In this document: positions 41,301 to 52,264 of the stretch, piece by piece | How positions within the stretch are numbered: the first letter of the stretch is position 1 | Layout of the letters: every line of letters starts with the position of its first letter | Origin: Pseudogymnoascus destructans | Taxonomy: Eukaryota; Ascomycota; Leotiomycetes; Thelebolales; Thelebolaceae | DNA: 64,000 bases | Reading direction: 5' to 3' | Assembly: GCF_001641265.1 (NCBI RefSeq) | Contig: NW_020167523.1 | Span: forward strand, 1,538,592 to 1,602,591 | Translations under genes and position numbers: made by a program | The notes under the pieces: model-generated | Seen by the model: the letters and a program-made list of their open reading frames with translations, nothing else | What the model was told of the DNA's origin: nothing | Databases searched by the model: none

Positions 41301-44300
41301 ACATGCGCCCTCGCATCCAAGACATCCGGTGCACTGGCCTCAAGCGCACCAAAGCCATGCCTTGACAACACATCCTCCCACTGATGCTCCTGCAACGGTG
41401 GCGCCGGTCTTGTCAGAATAACCGCCGCCGAGAGATGAAGGTGGGTCGCCTCAAGCAGTATCAGCTTGCCCCCTGGCTTCAGCATCGCCCGAACATTCGC
41501 CAGCGCAACCTCTACATCCACCGCATCACCGAGCGAGTTTGCAGCGATGACAACATCGAACTGCCGTCCCCCAAAGCCCTGCGCGCCGATATCCCCCCCA
41601 ATATCCAGAACACGCGTCTCAAACAGGCTTCCCCACTTCTCAAACGCCTTCGTGGTAGCCACAAACGTCGCATCAGACGGATCAGAGTACGTATACGCCT
41701 TCACCTTCGGGTACCTGTACTTGGCGCACCCATCCAGCGCGTCCAGGACATGCCTCGTCGCATCCCCCATCCCGGCGCCGAGTTCTAGGTACTCCAGATC
41801 GGGGTACTTGTGCGCCAGCATCGTCAGGTACCTCTGCAACGCCGCATACGTATGCGGCACCCCCATCGCGGTCGCGAAGTAATCGCTCACGACCCCGCTC
41901 TCCTGCCTGAAGACATCCGGGTCGATCTCCTCGCGAAGCACACCGGGGAGCACCATACCCATGCGCACGAGCAGTCGCGCCTCCGCGTCGCCAGAGGTGG
42001 AGAAATCAGCAATAAGGTTATGCACGCGCTCTTGCGTAGCGAAGTCCTCGAGCGCTTCCCAGAGGGGAGTCTGGTACTCCGCTTTTCCCACGCGCACAAC
42101 CTCGCGCTGGTGGAGGAGGAACTCATATAGCTCTCTCCTCTGAGGACTCACCTCCGCCTCCTGCACATCGCGGAGCGCAGCATCGCAGAACCACCACGCT
42201 ACGATCTCGACGTCTTCGCGTCCCGCAACGCCGGGTGACGCAGCACGGACAGCAGCCCCGCGGAGGACACGCAGCATCTGCAGATCACCGAGTAAATCCA
42301 CATCCGGCTCCCACACGGCAGTCCCGCAATGCTTCCTCACCACGTCAACGGGGCCACCCCCACTAATAGCCGTACACTTCATCCCCTTAATCTTGACCAC
42401 GGCCTCCCCCCCAAGAGGGTCAAACACCGTGATCCCGGCCACCGCCTCGCGCACCCCCTTGAACGCCGCCTTGGCGCAAGCGCGGAACTCGTAGCCGGCT
42501 TGACTAGCAATAGTGCTGGCAAAGGATAACTCCTCGATAAAGGTCGGCACGAAGGGCTCGTGGACAGCACCACCCAGGTCGCCCTGGGAGAGGGCGGGGA
42601 TGATCATCTGGATAAACCCATCCAGAGTCGCCGGGTGCACGAGGCTGGGGTACTCAAACTCCATAGGCATCGTGGACCTGGTATCCGGCACCGCCACGCG
42701 ACCGACGGCCATCCCGCCGCCAGTGGCAACAGAAGTGATAACCCGGAACGACGGACCGTACCACAGCCCTCCCGCGGCGAGGGCATCGTACATCCCCCCC
42801 ACGTCGCCCTTCCGCCCACACACCCGCTCCGCCTTCTCCATCTCCGCCCTCGCCGCGCGCTCTCCCTCTACAAATTCATCAGCGCCGACCATCTCCGCGA
42901 TAGACACAGGCGCAGCGCCAGTAGCGGCAACAACAGCAGCGGAAGCAGGGGTGAAATCAACACCCACCATACCCCTACAATGCTCCGCCCATCCACCCTC
43001 TCCGTACGAGAACACCCTAAACTCCCTCCACGCGGCGGAGCTCACCGTCGTACTATCCGGCAGGGGACGCATGCTAAACACCGTCTCCACACCCTCCTCG
43101 CTAGCCGGCACAACAAGCGCTCTCGAGATCGCGAGATCCCTAACCGTAAACCCACGTACCATCCGTCCCGGAGGCAGCGCCGTAACGGACAGAACCTGCG
43201 CCGCAGCCTCAAGAGCCATGCACACGTACCCCGCCGCGGGGTAAATGACCGTGTCCTGCACCTGGTGATGTTTAAGCCACGGCAACTCAGACAATCTCAC
43301 GAAATTCCTCCACATCGGCTCAGTAGGGTTCCAATCCGTCGACTGCGCACCAAGCACATCAGTCCTCGGGAACGGACGGAGCCTGTAGTCCAGCGACAGC
43401 CGCGACTCAGCCCAGTACCGCGTACTATGGTTCCAGACATAACTCGGCAGGTCCGGCAGCGTCGCGAGGGGCTGCGCCAGCGGCGACGGGAAATTAGCCG
43501 TATGAACATCGGCACCATGTCCCGACGCCGACAGCGACGCGGCCAACGCAAGCATCGTCTCCGCACCATCCTTATTCCTCAGCAGCGCAGGTAGGTACGT
43601 GATGCCCGCCTTACTCAAACTCGTCGACGCAGTCAGGATCTGCTTCACCGGCCCACCCAACGCAGCATGCGGCCCGAGCTCGACGAGGATGTTGACTGCA
43701 CCGCCACGGGCGCGGCGCTGGCCCTTCTTCTTCCCCTTTGCCTCGGGGGTACAGAGGTGGGCGAGGGCGGAGGAGAATTGCACGGGTGACACCATGTTGC
43801 GGACCCAGTAGTCGGCGTCTAGTGCTTCGTCGGCGGCGGAGCGGGCGGTGACGGAGGAGATCATCTCGATGGGCCAGCGCTGGCCTAGAGGCGTGACAGC
43901 GAGATCCTCGAGGTCTGCGCGGTAGGCCGCGGCGATGGAATGCATGTGATGCGAGTGGTATGCCGTGTCCACCATAAGTTTCCTCGCAAACACGCCATCC
44001 GCATCCAATCTGCTCTTCAGCACCTCAATCGCCGATTCATCACCCGAGACTGTAACGCTTCCCGGGCTATTAATACAAGCAATCACCACCCGTCCAAGCG
44101 CCGCATCAACACCCGCCACATACCCCCTTGCAGCAGCCTCATCAAGACCAACCGCCATCATCGCCCCGCGCAGCCCCAGCGAGGACACCCTCGACGAGTG
44201 CACACCGCGGAAATACGCGACCTGCAGCGCGCCGCTAAGGGATAGGGCACCAATCGCATACGCAGCCGCGATTTCACCACTGGAATGCCCGACAACGCGC

Positions 44301-46681
44301 GCGGGATGCACGCCCCATGCACTCAGCAGATCCGCTAGGGCGATCTGCAGAGCAGTGCACAGCGGCTGGCTGATGGCAGCTTCATTGACGCGGGTCTCGG
44401 ATTCAGGCTTGGAGAGCTCGGTGAGCAGCGACCACGGGGCGCCGAGGGAGGTGAGGATGTCGTCGGCTTTCAGCACGACGTCTTTGAAGACTGGGTAGGC
44501 TAGGAGCTCGCGCCCCATGCCGGCCCATTGCGCGCCTTGGCCTGTGAAGACGAAGCCTAGCTTTGGCGTCTCGGCTGCGCGACGGGTGGGTTTGAGACCG
44601 GGCGCCTCGAGCTTAGTAGCCAGCTCGGCGATAGACGATGCAACAACAGCAACAGTCCAAGGTAGGGTAGTACGGCGCGTATGCAGTGTGTAGGCGAGGT
44701 TATCAAGGTAAGCCGTATCAGTAGCATCAGCAGGAATAGTAGCGAGATGCTCCGCGAGACTCTTCGCCAGCGTAACAGCAAGCTTCTCCTCGTTAGCAGA
44801 GACCTTGAAAATGCGCGGGCGCGCATTCAGGGCCGAGGTGGAAGAAGCAAGAATCGCATCCTTCTCCACGATCTCCTCAATCTTGCCCCCCTGCCCCAGC
44901 AACAGCGGTCGCTGCATCCCCTCCCCCAGCAGCGACGTTGGGGACGTAGTATGATTACCCTTCAGCCCGCGACTCTGGAGGTAATGGAACGCATCATCGA
45001 TAATAGCATGGCAATTCGTCCCACCAAAGCCAAACGAGTTGATACTCGCCCGCCGCAGCCCCTCCGTCGGCCACGCCGTCGGCTCGGTAGGGACCTTGAT
45101 GCGCCACCCCTCAAAGTCGATCGCGGGGTTGCCATTGTCAAACCACAGATTCGGCAGCACCACTCCGCGCTCCAGACTCAGCACCGCCTTAATCAGGCCA
45201 GCCAGTCCACTAGCGCCCTCGAGATGGCCGATATTGGTCTTCACGCTGCCGACGAAGAGCTTCCCCTCCTCACCCGGCCCGCGGGATTTTCCAAGCGTCG
45301 CTCCGATCGCAGACGCCTCGATCGGATCTCCAGCTGCTGTGCCCGTGCCGTGCGCCTCGAAGTAGCCGGTAGCTGCGGGATCGCAGCCAGCCTGCTCGTA
45401 GGCGGTCTGGATGAGCTCCGCCTGCGCCTCCTTCGATGGCAGCGTCATACCAGCCGTCCTACCATCCTGGTTCGACGCCGTTCCACGGATAACAGCGCGG
45501 ATGGTATCTCCGTCCCTGAGCGCCGCATCGAGGGGTTTTAATACTAAAGCAGCCATACCCTCGCCACGTGCGTAGCCGTTCGCACGCTCGTCGAAGGTGA
45601 AACATGTCGAGTCTGGGGAGAGGAAGTGCATGTTGCTCATTCCCACGTGGATTTCGGGGTTGATGAGGGCGTTTGTTGCCCCCACAATGGCCACGCGGGA
45701 TTCGCCTGCCCGTAGGGATTGGCAGGCTAGATGGACGGCGACTAAGCTACTAGAGCAGGCAGTGTCGACCGTCAGAGAGGGACCCTTCAGGTTAAAGCAG
45801 AAGGAGATGCGGTTAGAGAGAATAGCGGGCACAATTCCCACAGAGTGGTACTTCGGGGACAGCTCCATATCACGCTTCAGGAGACCGTCATAATCATCCG
45901 TAAAGCAGCCGACATAGCATCCCGTATCAGAGCCGTCCATATCCGCCAGCGTCATACCGGCGTTCTCCATAGCCTCGTAGACCACCTCCAGCAGAATCCG
46001 CTGCATAGGGTCCATACTCTTCGCCTCAGCGGGGGAGATGGAGAAGAAGCGCGCATCAAACGCGGCAATATCCTCTTTGAGGTAATGCCCACCTTTCAGG
46101 TTCATCTATCACCCGTTAGTCCTGCATATCATGAGAAAAAAATATATATATATATATCAAAAACTCACAGAACCACTCCTATCAGCATCCGGATGATAAA
46201 ACGACTCGACATTAAACCGGTCTTTCGGAACCTCCGTCCGCGCGTGCCTCTTATTATACAGCATCTCCCACAGCTTCTCCGGGCTAGTAGCCTCCTGCGG
46301 AAACCTACATCCCATTCCCACAATGGCAATGGGCATGCTCTTATCCTCGCCTTCCCCCTCGTGCACCCCGCCCCCAGCGTCCTCATCCACAGAGGACCCG
46401 GGCGTCAGCACCTCGGCTACCCGGCGCTGCTGCTCGTCCTTGAGCAGCACCTCCTCGCGCAGCGGGGGCGTATCGGGGACATATGGTAGGAGGGGGCGCC
46501 CGTGTATGGGCTGTGGGGAAGAGGTGGAGGCGCTGGTATCGGTGCCGGCGCTGCCCCCGAGGGAGCGCGCTTCAAGTAGGTCGAGGCGCGCATCTAGGCG
46601 CTTGGAGAGGGAGGCGAGGGCGGCTTCGACATCGAGGGCGAGGGCGGAGAGGGAGGGGTGCGCGGGTGCCAGGGCGGCCAT
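38327..46681 (-). CDS. Highly reducing type I polyketide synthase (KS-AT-DH-MT-ER-KR-ACP)
   Basis: Exons on the minus strand: 46681-46169, 46105-39593, 39532-38327; intron 1 is 63 bases, intron 2 is a 60-base in-frame intron (GTATGT, CAACAG). About 2743 residues. Domains by eye: KS about 114-545 (DTACSSSL, EAHGTGT, KTNIGHLEG); AT from about 687 (GFVFTGQGAQW, GHSSGEIAAAY); DH from about 1110 (HHQVQDTVIYP and LDGFIQ); methyltransferase about 1600-1740 (LELGAGMGDATRH, VRAMLKPGGKLILLEATH); ER from about 2000 (GLNFRDILIAMGE, HAAAGGVGQAAIQIA); KR from about 2350 (LAGGLGGIGRS, SSASSFLGNAGQGNY); ACP about 2686 (GIDSLLAVDI, phosphopantetheine Ser). It would build a reduced, possibly methylated polyketide iteratively in the cytosol. 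No release domain follows the ACP, so a separate hydrolase is expected; one lies divergently at 48706. Confidence 0.95.
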
Positions 46682-47062
46682 GGCCGCGGTTGTATATGTG
46701 AGAGCGGGAGCTCTATCCGGTTGTCGGTTTGGGTTGGGTGGGGGTTTGAGGCGTCTATGGCGTTGGCATCAGGCGGCGGCGGGGAAGTGGGGATGCCGAG
46801 TCTGGGGGAGCGTGGTGGGGGAGATTATATGTAAGTCGGCAGCTGTCGGTGTAGTAGAGAATGTAGTCGTCGTCGTTGTGGTTGTCGAGAGAGTGTCGGT
46901 GGAGGAATGGTAGGAATGCGGGGAAGGAAACATGCTTTGGGGGCGTGTTTCTGTCGAGTGTCGTTGAGGGGGAGGTGGTCTGTTCGGTGGGAGAAGCGAG
47001 ACAGCGATGATCTTATCTGCGGGAGGGAGGGAGGGGAGGGCGTGGGCTGGTGGGACCTTGGT

Positions 47063-47134
47063 GGGTATGTTGGTCTGGGTATGTTGGTCTGGGATGTTGG
47101 TCTGGGTATGTTGGTCTGGGTATGTTGGTCTGGG
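47063..47134 (+). repeat. 15-base minisatellite in PKS promoter
   Basis: About five tandem copies of gtatgttggtctggg, one of them a base shorter. Confidence 0.85.
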
Positions 47135-47319
47135 CGACGATGGAGTAGCAAGCAAGTACTCCTCCCTCTGTCTCCGTCGTAGAGCAAGCACGTACTGTAA
47201 CCCTCTCTGTGTGACCCTCTCTGTGTGGTGGTGGGGCACGTTATCGGTGGAGTTGAGCTATCCAAAGGGGGAGGTATGTCCGAGAAGGTATGAGCTGTGG
47301 TCTTGCGTAGTGTTGAGGG

Positions 47320-47705
47320 GGGAAGGTGGAAGGGGGAAGGGGGAAAGGGGAGGGAAGGGAAGGGAAGGGGGAGGGAAGGGAAGGGAAGGGAAGGGGGAGG
47401 GAAGGGGAGGGAAGGGGGAGGGAAGGGGGAGGGAAGGGAAGGGAAGGGGAGGGGGACGGGAAAGGGGAGGGGGAGGGAAAGGGGAAGGTGAAGGGGAAGG
47501 GGAAGGTGAAGGGCGGGCAAGGAAAAGGGGAAGGGGAAGGGGAGGGGCAAGGAAAAGGAAAAGGAACAGGGCAAGGGAAAGGGACAGGGCAAGGGAAAGG
47601 GACAGGGCAGGAAAAGGAACAAGGCAAGGGGGACGAAGAAGCGAAGAAGCGAAGAAGCGAAGAAGCGAAGAAGCGAAGAAGCGAAAAAGCGAAAAAGCGA
47701 AAAAG
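47320..47705 (+). repeat. Long purine tract (gggaag)n to (gaagc)n
   Basis: Almost 390 bases of nearly pure purine on the plus strand, made of gggaagg variants, then caagggaaaggga units, then (gaagcgaa)n at 47636-47705. Many runs of three or more G make it prone to G-quadruplex or triplex folding. Confidence 0.9.
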
Positions 47706-47879
47706 CATGTGCGTGAAACGATTGGTAAGGTATTAATGACAGTACGGAGAGGTACAGAGGATGCATGTGGATGTACCTGGAGGTACCTGTGGATGTACGG
47801 GAGGTAGGACAGGACTATTAGGGTTTAGGGTGAGGGAGTGAGCCGAGGTAGGCCATATGGATGGAGATGTGGAGATACC

Positions 47880-48075
47880 ATGTGGTATGGAGATATGGAT
47901 GGAGATATGGATGGAGATATGGATGGAGATATGGATGGAGATATGGATGGAGATATGGATGGAGATATGGATGGAGATATGGATGGAGATATGGATGGTG
48001 ATATGGATGGTGATATGGATGGTGATATGGATGGAGATATGAATGGTGATATGAATGGTGATATGAATAGAGATA
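47880..48075 (+). repeat. 12-base minisatellite atggatggagat
   Basis: About 16 tandem copies; the right end degrades to atggatggtgat and atgaatggtgat. All frames are open, which creates false protein readings. Confidence 0.92.
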
Positions 48076-48409
48076 TAAACGATCCAAAGATATCCGAGTT
48101 GGCGAAAACAAAATAGCAACCAACGCCCAGCCAGACGCGCGCCAAGACCTCCGTCGCCGCTAAGCTGTGCCCCTTGTATGTACCTATGGGTATGTACCTA
48201 TCTTCATCTTCAATCTTCAATCGCCAATCTTCCATCCATCTTCCATCTTCCATCTTCCATCTTCCATCTTCATCCTACATCCTTCAACCTTCCACTGTAC
48301 GCCTTCCACTGTACGCCTTCCACTGTACGCCCGCCAAGAGAAGTGCCGAGGAACCGAGAGTATCAATCAGTCGGAGCGAAAAAGGGAGGACTGGTTTTGG
48401 GGGGGAAGG

Positions 48410-48600
48410 AGGGAGAGTAGGAAGGGAAAGAGGGAAAAGGGAAAGAGGGAAGAGGGAAAGAGGGAAGAGGGAAAAGGGAAAGAGGGAAAGGGGAAAGAGG
48501 GAAAGAGGGAAAGAGGGAAAGAGGGAAAGAGGGAAAGAGGGAAAGAGGGAAAGGGGGAAAGAGGGAAAGAGGGAAAGAGGGAAAGAGGGAAAGAGGGAAA
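48410..48600 (+). repeat. gggaaaga purine repeat before the hydrolase start
   Basis: About 20 tandem units of gggaaaga with single-base variants, followed by (GA)n down to the ATG at 48706. Confidence 0.9.
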
Positions 48601-48705
48601 AGGGGCAACGGGAAATAGAGAGAAAGGGATAGGGAAAGGGAAAGGAGAAGATAGGAGGACGGAAAAAAGAGAAAGAGAGAGAGAAAGAGAGAGAAAGAGA
48701 GAAAG

Positions 48706-50304
48706 ATGAGGTTTCTCTGCCTCCATGGCTTGGGGTGTAATGCCGATGTTTGTCTGTCCCTTCTTACTGTCCCTTCTTACTGTCTTTTCTTACTGTCTTG
48801 AATTTTTATATCATCCCCCTCGTTGCTCATCTTACTCTGTCTATCTTACTCTGTCCATCTACTCTGTCCATCTCACTCTGTCCATCTACTCCATCTCACT
48901 CTGTCCATCTACTCTGTCCATCTACTCTGTCCATCTACTCTGTCCATCTACTCTGTCCATCTACTCTGTCCATCTACTCTGTCCATCTACTCTGTCCATC
49001 TCACTCACTTTTCCTCCTTTCTTTACTCGTTAGACTCTTCTTTTGATATCTCCCCCATCTCCCTTCCATCCCCTTTTACCCCGTCTTCTACTGTCCCATC
49101 TCATCCGAAAGACAAACTGACACCCCTCAGATCTTCGAGGCCCAAACTGGTAGCCTCACCCTTTCACTCCCCAAAGGCGCACCTACTAATACACCCCCTC
49201 CAGCCCAGATCCGCGAACAACTAGGCGACAGCCACACCTTCGATTTCCCAGAGGGCGAATACGATATCCCCGCTCCCAAAGGTGAGAAAAGAACACCTTC
49301 CTACCTCGACTTTCTCCCCCTTACTTCCCCTGCCGTTCCTTCCTTCCTTCCGTTACATCCGGCCGTTCGCTCCTTCCTTCCTGCATTGCTACCCAGTAGT
49401 CCCCGTGATTTGGGTCAGGGTCGGTCCTTCCTTGCATATGCTGCATCACGCATAGGGTCGCTCTTTCCTTCGACAGAGAGATCCATTGTGTTGGACCTTC
49501 CTTCTTAGTGTACTTTTGGGCGATCGTTCTTTCCTTGCATATGCTGCATCACGCATGGGGTCGCTCTTTCCTTCCGAAAGAGAGATCCATTGTGTTGGAC
49601 CTTCCTTCTAAGTGTACTTTTGGGCGATCGTTCTTTCCTTTGCATACTTTCAAGCGCTCCTTCCCCCTATCACTCCTTCCTCCCATACCCCTCCTCCCCC
49701 CTTCACAAACACAAATCTAACCCCCCTCCCAGAAATAACAGCAATCTACCCACCCCCCTACCTCTCCTGGCACCCCCCGCACACCCTCGACACCCACATC
49801 GCCCAAGGCCTCCTCGACATCCGCACCTACATCGCCGACAACGGTCCCTATGACGCGTGCCTCGGTTTCTCTCAGGGTGCTGTGATGCTCGCTTTGTTAC
49901 TACTCGAAGATTCCGCCGCCTCTCTCAAATCCGCCAACTCCAACGGCTCTTCCACCAACGGCTCCTCCAACGCCTCCTCAACCCCCCACAGCCTGCCCTT
50001 CCAACTAGCAATCTTCCTCTCCGGCTCCCTCTACCCCTTCGCCATTCCCCTCCTCTCACTTGGCGCACAGATCAACATCCCCACAACCCACGTCTGGGGC
50101 GGGAAACGCGATTACGTGACTACCAATGGCGCGGGGGAGGCGCTGAGGGATGCGTGTGCGGCGGAGGGGAGGGTGGTGGTGGAGCATGGGGAGGGACATG
50201 TTGTGCCGAGGGGGGGAGGGGGTGTGAGGGCTGTGGTGGGGGGGTGGAGAAGGGGGTTAGGAGGGCGATATATAAGAGTTAGATATGGGGGGGAAGGGGA
50301 TTAA
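48706..50304 (+). CDS. FSH-family serine hydrolase (LovG-type polyketide release candidate)
   Basis: FSH hydrolases are alpha/beta enzymes; in the lovastatin cluster the member LovG frees the product from the PKS. Exon 1 48706-48747 codes MRFLCLHGLGCNAD, the family N-terminus; intron 1 48748-49130 (GTTTGT donor) holds a minisatellite; exon 2 49131-49281 starts IFEAQTGSLTL; intron 2 49282-49732; exon 3 49733-50304. All junctions keep phase, about 254 residues. Catalytic triad visible: Ser in GFSQGAVM, Asp in VWGGKRDYV, His in EGHVVPR. The insert SNGSSTNGSSNASSTPHS after the nucleophile helix is a low-complexity loop. The last about 20 codons lie in a tandem duplication and may have changed. 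It is divergent from the PKS and shares its promoter, which supports a joint role. A short first exon and long repeat-filled introns make it easy to miss in gene prediction. Confidence 0.87.
48838..49008 (+). repeat. 13-base minisatellite in hydrolase intron 1
   Basis: About 12 units of tctactctgtcca, some tctcactctgtcca, wholly inside the intron and pyrimidine-rich in the sense strand. Confidence 0.9.
49443..49648 (+). repeat. About 110-base direct duplication in hydrolase intron 2
   Basis: The block catcacgcatrgggtcgctc...gggcgatcgttctttcc occurs twice in a row with few differences (around 49443-49532 and 49549-49638), plus a partial third start. Confidence 0.8.
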
Positions 50305-50396
50305 GGGGGGGTTATGTGGTGGAGAAGGGGGTTAGGAGGGCGATATATAAGAGTTAGATATGGGGGGGAAAGGGGATTAGGGGGGGGGTTATGTGG
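50244..50396 (+). repeat. About 75-base tandem duplication at the hydrolase stop
   Basis: The block gtggagaagggggttaggag...ggttatgtg is present twice (50244-50317 and 50318-50395). The stop codon of the hydrolase (TAA at 50302) lies in the first copy. Confidence 0.88.
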
Positions 50397-51967
50397 CCGA
50401 GGGTGAGGGAAAGGGGGTGTATATACGACGGATATCACGATTGAGATGGATTTCTCTTGGATATGATGAATATACGGCCAGCAGCTTCACTGATGGTAGA
50501 AAAGGGGTGTATAGAGATGTATCACGACTGGGACAGATTTACTTGTTGGATACAGATGCAGCGACTACATAGCAGAAGAGATTTGGTTAGATCACAGCGA
50601 GTATCAAGTGCGCTTCACTCACTCCTCTAAGGACTTACAAGATGGGAGAGGAGAGGGTTACGTCCTTACCTCTGCAAACCACCACAACCACCAACCCCAC
50701 GACAGGACTCCTTTCACGGCTATCATCGACTTTGAAGAGCATATATCCCATCTCCCTAACCCACACCCTTCCTCCACACCACCGACCAGACTACCTCAAC
50801 CCTCAAAGATTACCCCCGCCTGGAGGAAGGGTGTGGGTTAGGTAGATGGGATATATGCTCCCCTATCAAACCCGTTCTCTATCAAACCCCCTCACCACCT
50901 CCAACCGCGGCACGTCACACACACATACACCCCCCCCCTCCTCCCATACCACACCACACGCGCAACAAGGTAGTACCATCCTCCATCCATTCCCTCCGTC
51001 TTGGCACCACACTCGGCTTCCCCGTCTATATATTACCCCCACACCACGCAGAGACGACGGCGGTACCAGCCGTCATCACCACAGGTAGACTACAGTAAGT
51101 TACAGTAAGCACCCCCCCACCCGCGGACCAGCAGCTGGCACGGTAACGCAAGGAGTGTGTGGGATGAGAGACAGCATGGGAGTTACTGTACAGTACGTTA
51201 CAGGCGCTGTCGCACGGCGGTCCCGACGGCCGACTCGCGTGGTAAGATGGGGGGATGACGGGAAGACATGTCGTCCCGGATGAGACATGCAGTGTACCGC
51301 GGGGAAGACGGGGGAAAGTTGCCGCGGCGGATGGGTTCGGGCGAGGTGATGTGTCGGATTTTGAGCCTGGATGATATCATATACGTAGGATATGATACAG
51401 TACATACGATATGGTGGATAGTTATGGAGTGCGTGTGTCGCGGCCGTATTTCGGGGACATAGCTATCTCCTTGCTGCGCTACCCCTCTTCCGTTGCAACG
51501 ACATTGGTTTCGGCCCAACTTCGCATCTTCTCTCTCATCTGAGTCTATCCCGCCGCAGTCCGCCCATACCACGTACTGAACAACATGACACTTACAAACC
51601 TGATACAGACACACGGTGCAAATGGGACACGGCATCGATGCAACACGCCCCTTCCCCCCGACCCCCGGCGCCGAGAACCAGCCACCACACCCGACAGCCC
51701 GGTCTCATCTCGGAGGGATGATCCGGAGAGGGAAGGAGTTGCGGTGGCGGTGTTGGGACCTCGGGTGTGTTCTAGGAGGCGGGTGGAGGGATGGATTGGG
51801 ATGCCGATATGAGGTCCAACATGAGGGTGGGGATATGAGATGAGGTCCAACAGGTGGATGGATCTCCACTGTGGGGCGGGGAGGGATGAGGCATCGGCGG
51901 CGGGAGGAAGGGAATAGATGGGATGGGGATGGGGATGTATGGGGATGGGATATCGGAGGTGTAGTAG
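50305..51967. other. Intergenic region right of the hydrolase
   Basis: No convincing gene. It holds a 40-base inverted repeat at 50737-50860 and GC-rich stretches with symmetric motifs at 51090-51300 (for example tacagtaagttacagtaag). Open frames here are short and lack family features. Confidence 0.5.
50737..50860. repeat. Foldback: 40-base inverted repeat with 44-base loop
   Basis: Arms 50737-50776 and 50821-50860 are complementary with one mismatch (starting gagcatatatcccatct). The loop is C-rich and unpaired. Confidence 0.92.
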
Positions 51968-52109
51968 TAGAGTAATTTAGCAACTGTTACTGTCACACTT
52001 TTAGCGTGTAACAGTAACATATTTGGTAAGGCGTACCTAATGCTAAGGTGCCCACTCCGGCCCTATGTGCCCAAATAGGAAAGGGGACTGTCACAGTGTG
52101 ACAGTATTA

Positions 52110-52262
52110 TCCCCCCTCAATGATTGTAACGACCCGCTATTTTGAAGTTTGTGGAAACCCACTTATAGCGATCGGTTTAGGTAAAAAGGCGTAAATAAGA
52201 TGAGATCACTAGCAGAGGCCTTTTGACAAAATAGTGGATGGTGACAATCATTCAGGGGGGGA
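52110..52262. mobile_element. MITE of 153 bases with TA duplication
   Basis: Ends are inverted: tcccccctcaatgattgtaac on the left and its near-complement gtgacaatcattcagggggg on the right, flanked by TA at 52108-52109 and 52263-52264. No coding capacity. Size, inverted ends and TA target suit a Tc1/mariner-type MITE. Confidence 0.8.
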
Positions 52263-52264
52263 TA

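Larger units (their letters stand above)
46682..48705. promoter_or_regulatory. Shared PKS / hydrolase promoter region, mostly minisatellites
   Basis: The 2 kb between the two divergent starts contains, from left to right, a CT-rich PKS leader, a 15-base repeat (47063-47134), a purine tract (47320-47705), a 12-base repeat (47880-48075), a gtacgccttccact repeat (48290-48332) and a gggaaaga tract (48410-48600). Little unique sequence is left for regulator binding; 48076-48250 and 46690-47060 are the best candidates. No TATA box can be assigned safely. Confidence 0.6.

Noticed and set aside
39638..41365. 575-codon plus-strand frame
   Set aside because: Antisense shadow of the PKS ER region, caused by high GC and codon bias; full of Arg, His and Pro without domain motifs.
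47007..47807. Gly/Lys/Arg/Glu-rich open frames in the PKS promoter
   Set aside because: Purine minisatellites are open in every frame; they are repeats, not genes.
47838..48116. MDGDMDGD-type repeat protein
   Set aside because: Direct reading of the 12-base minisatellite; both strands and all frames are open.
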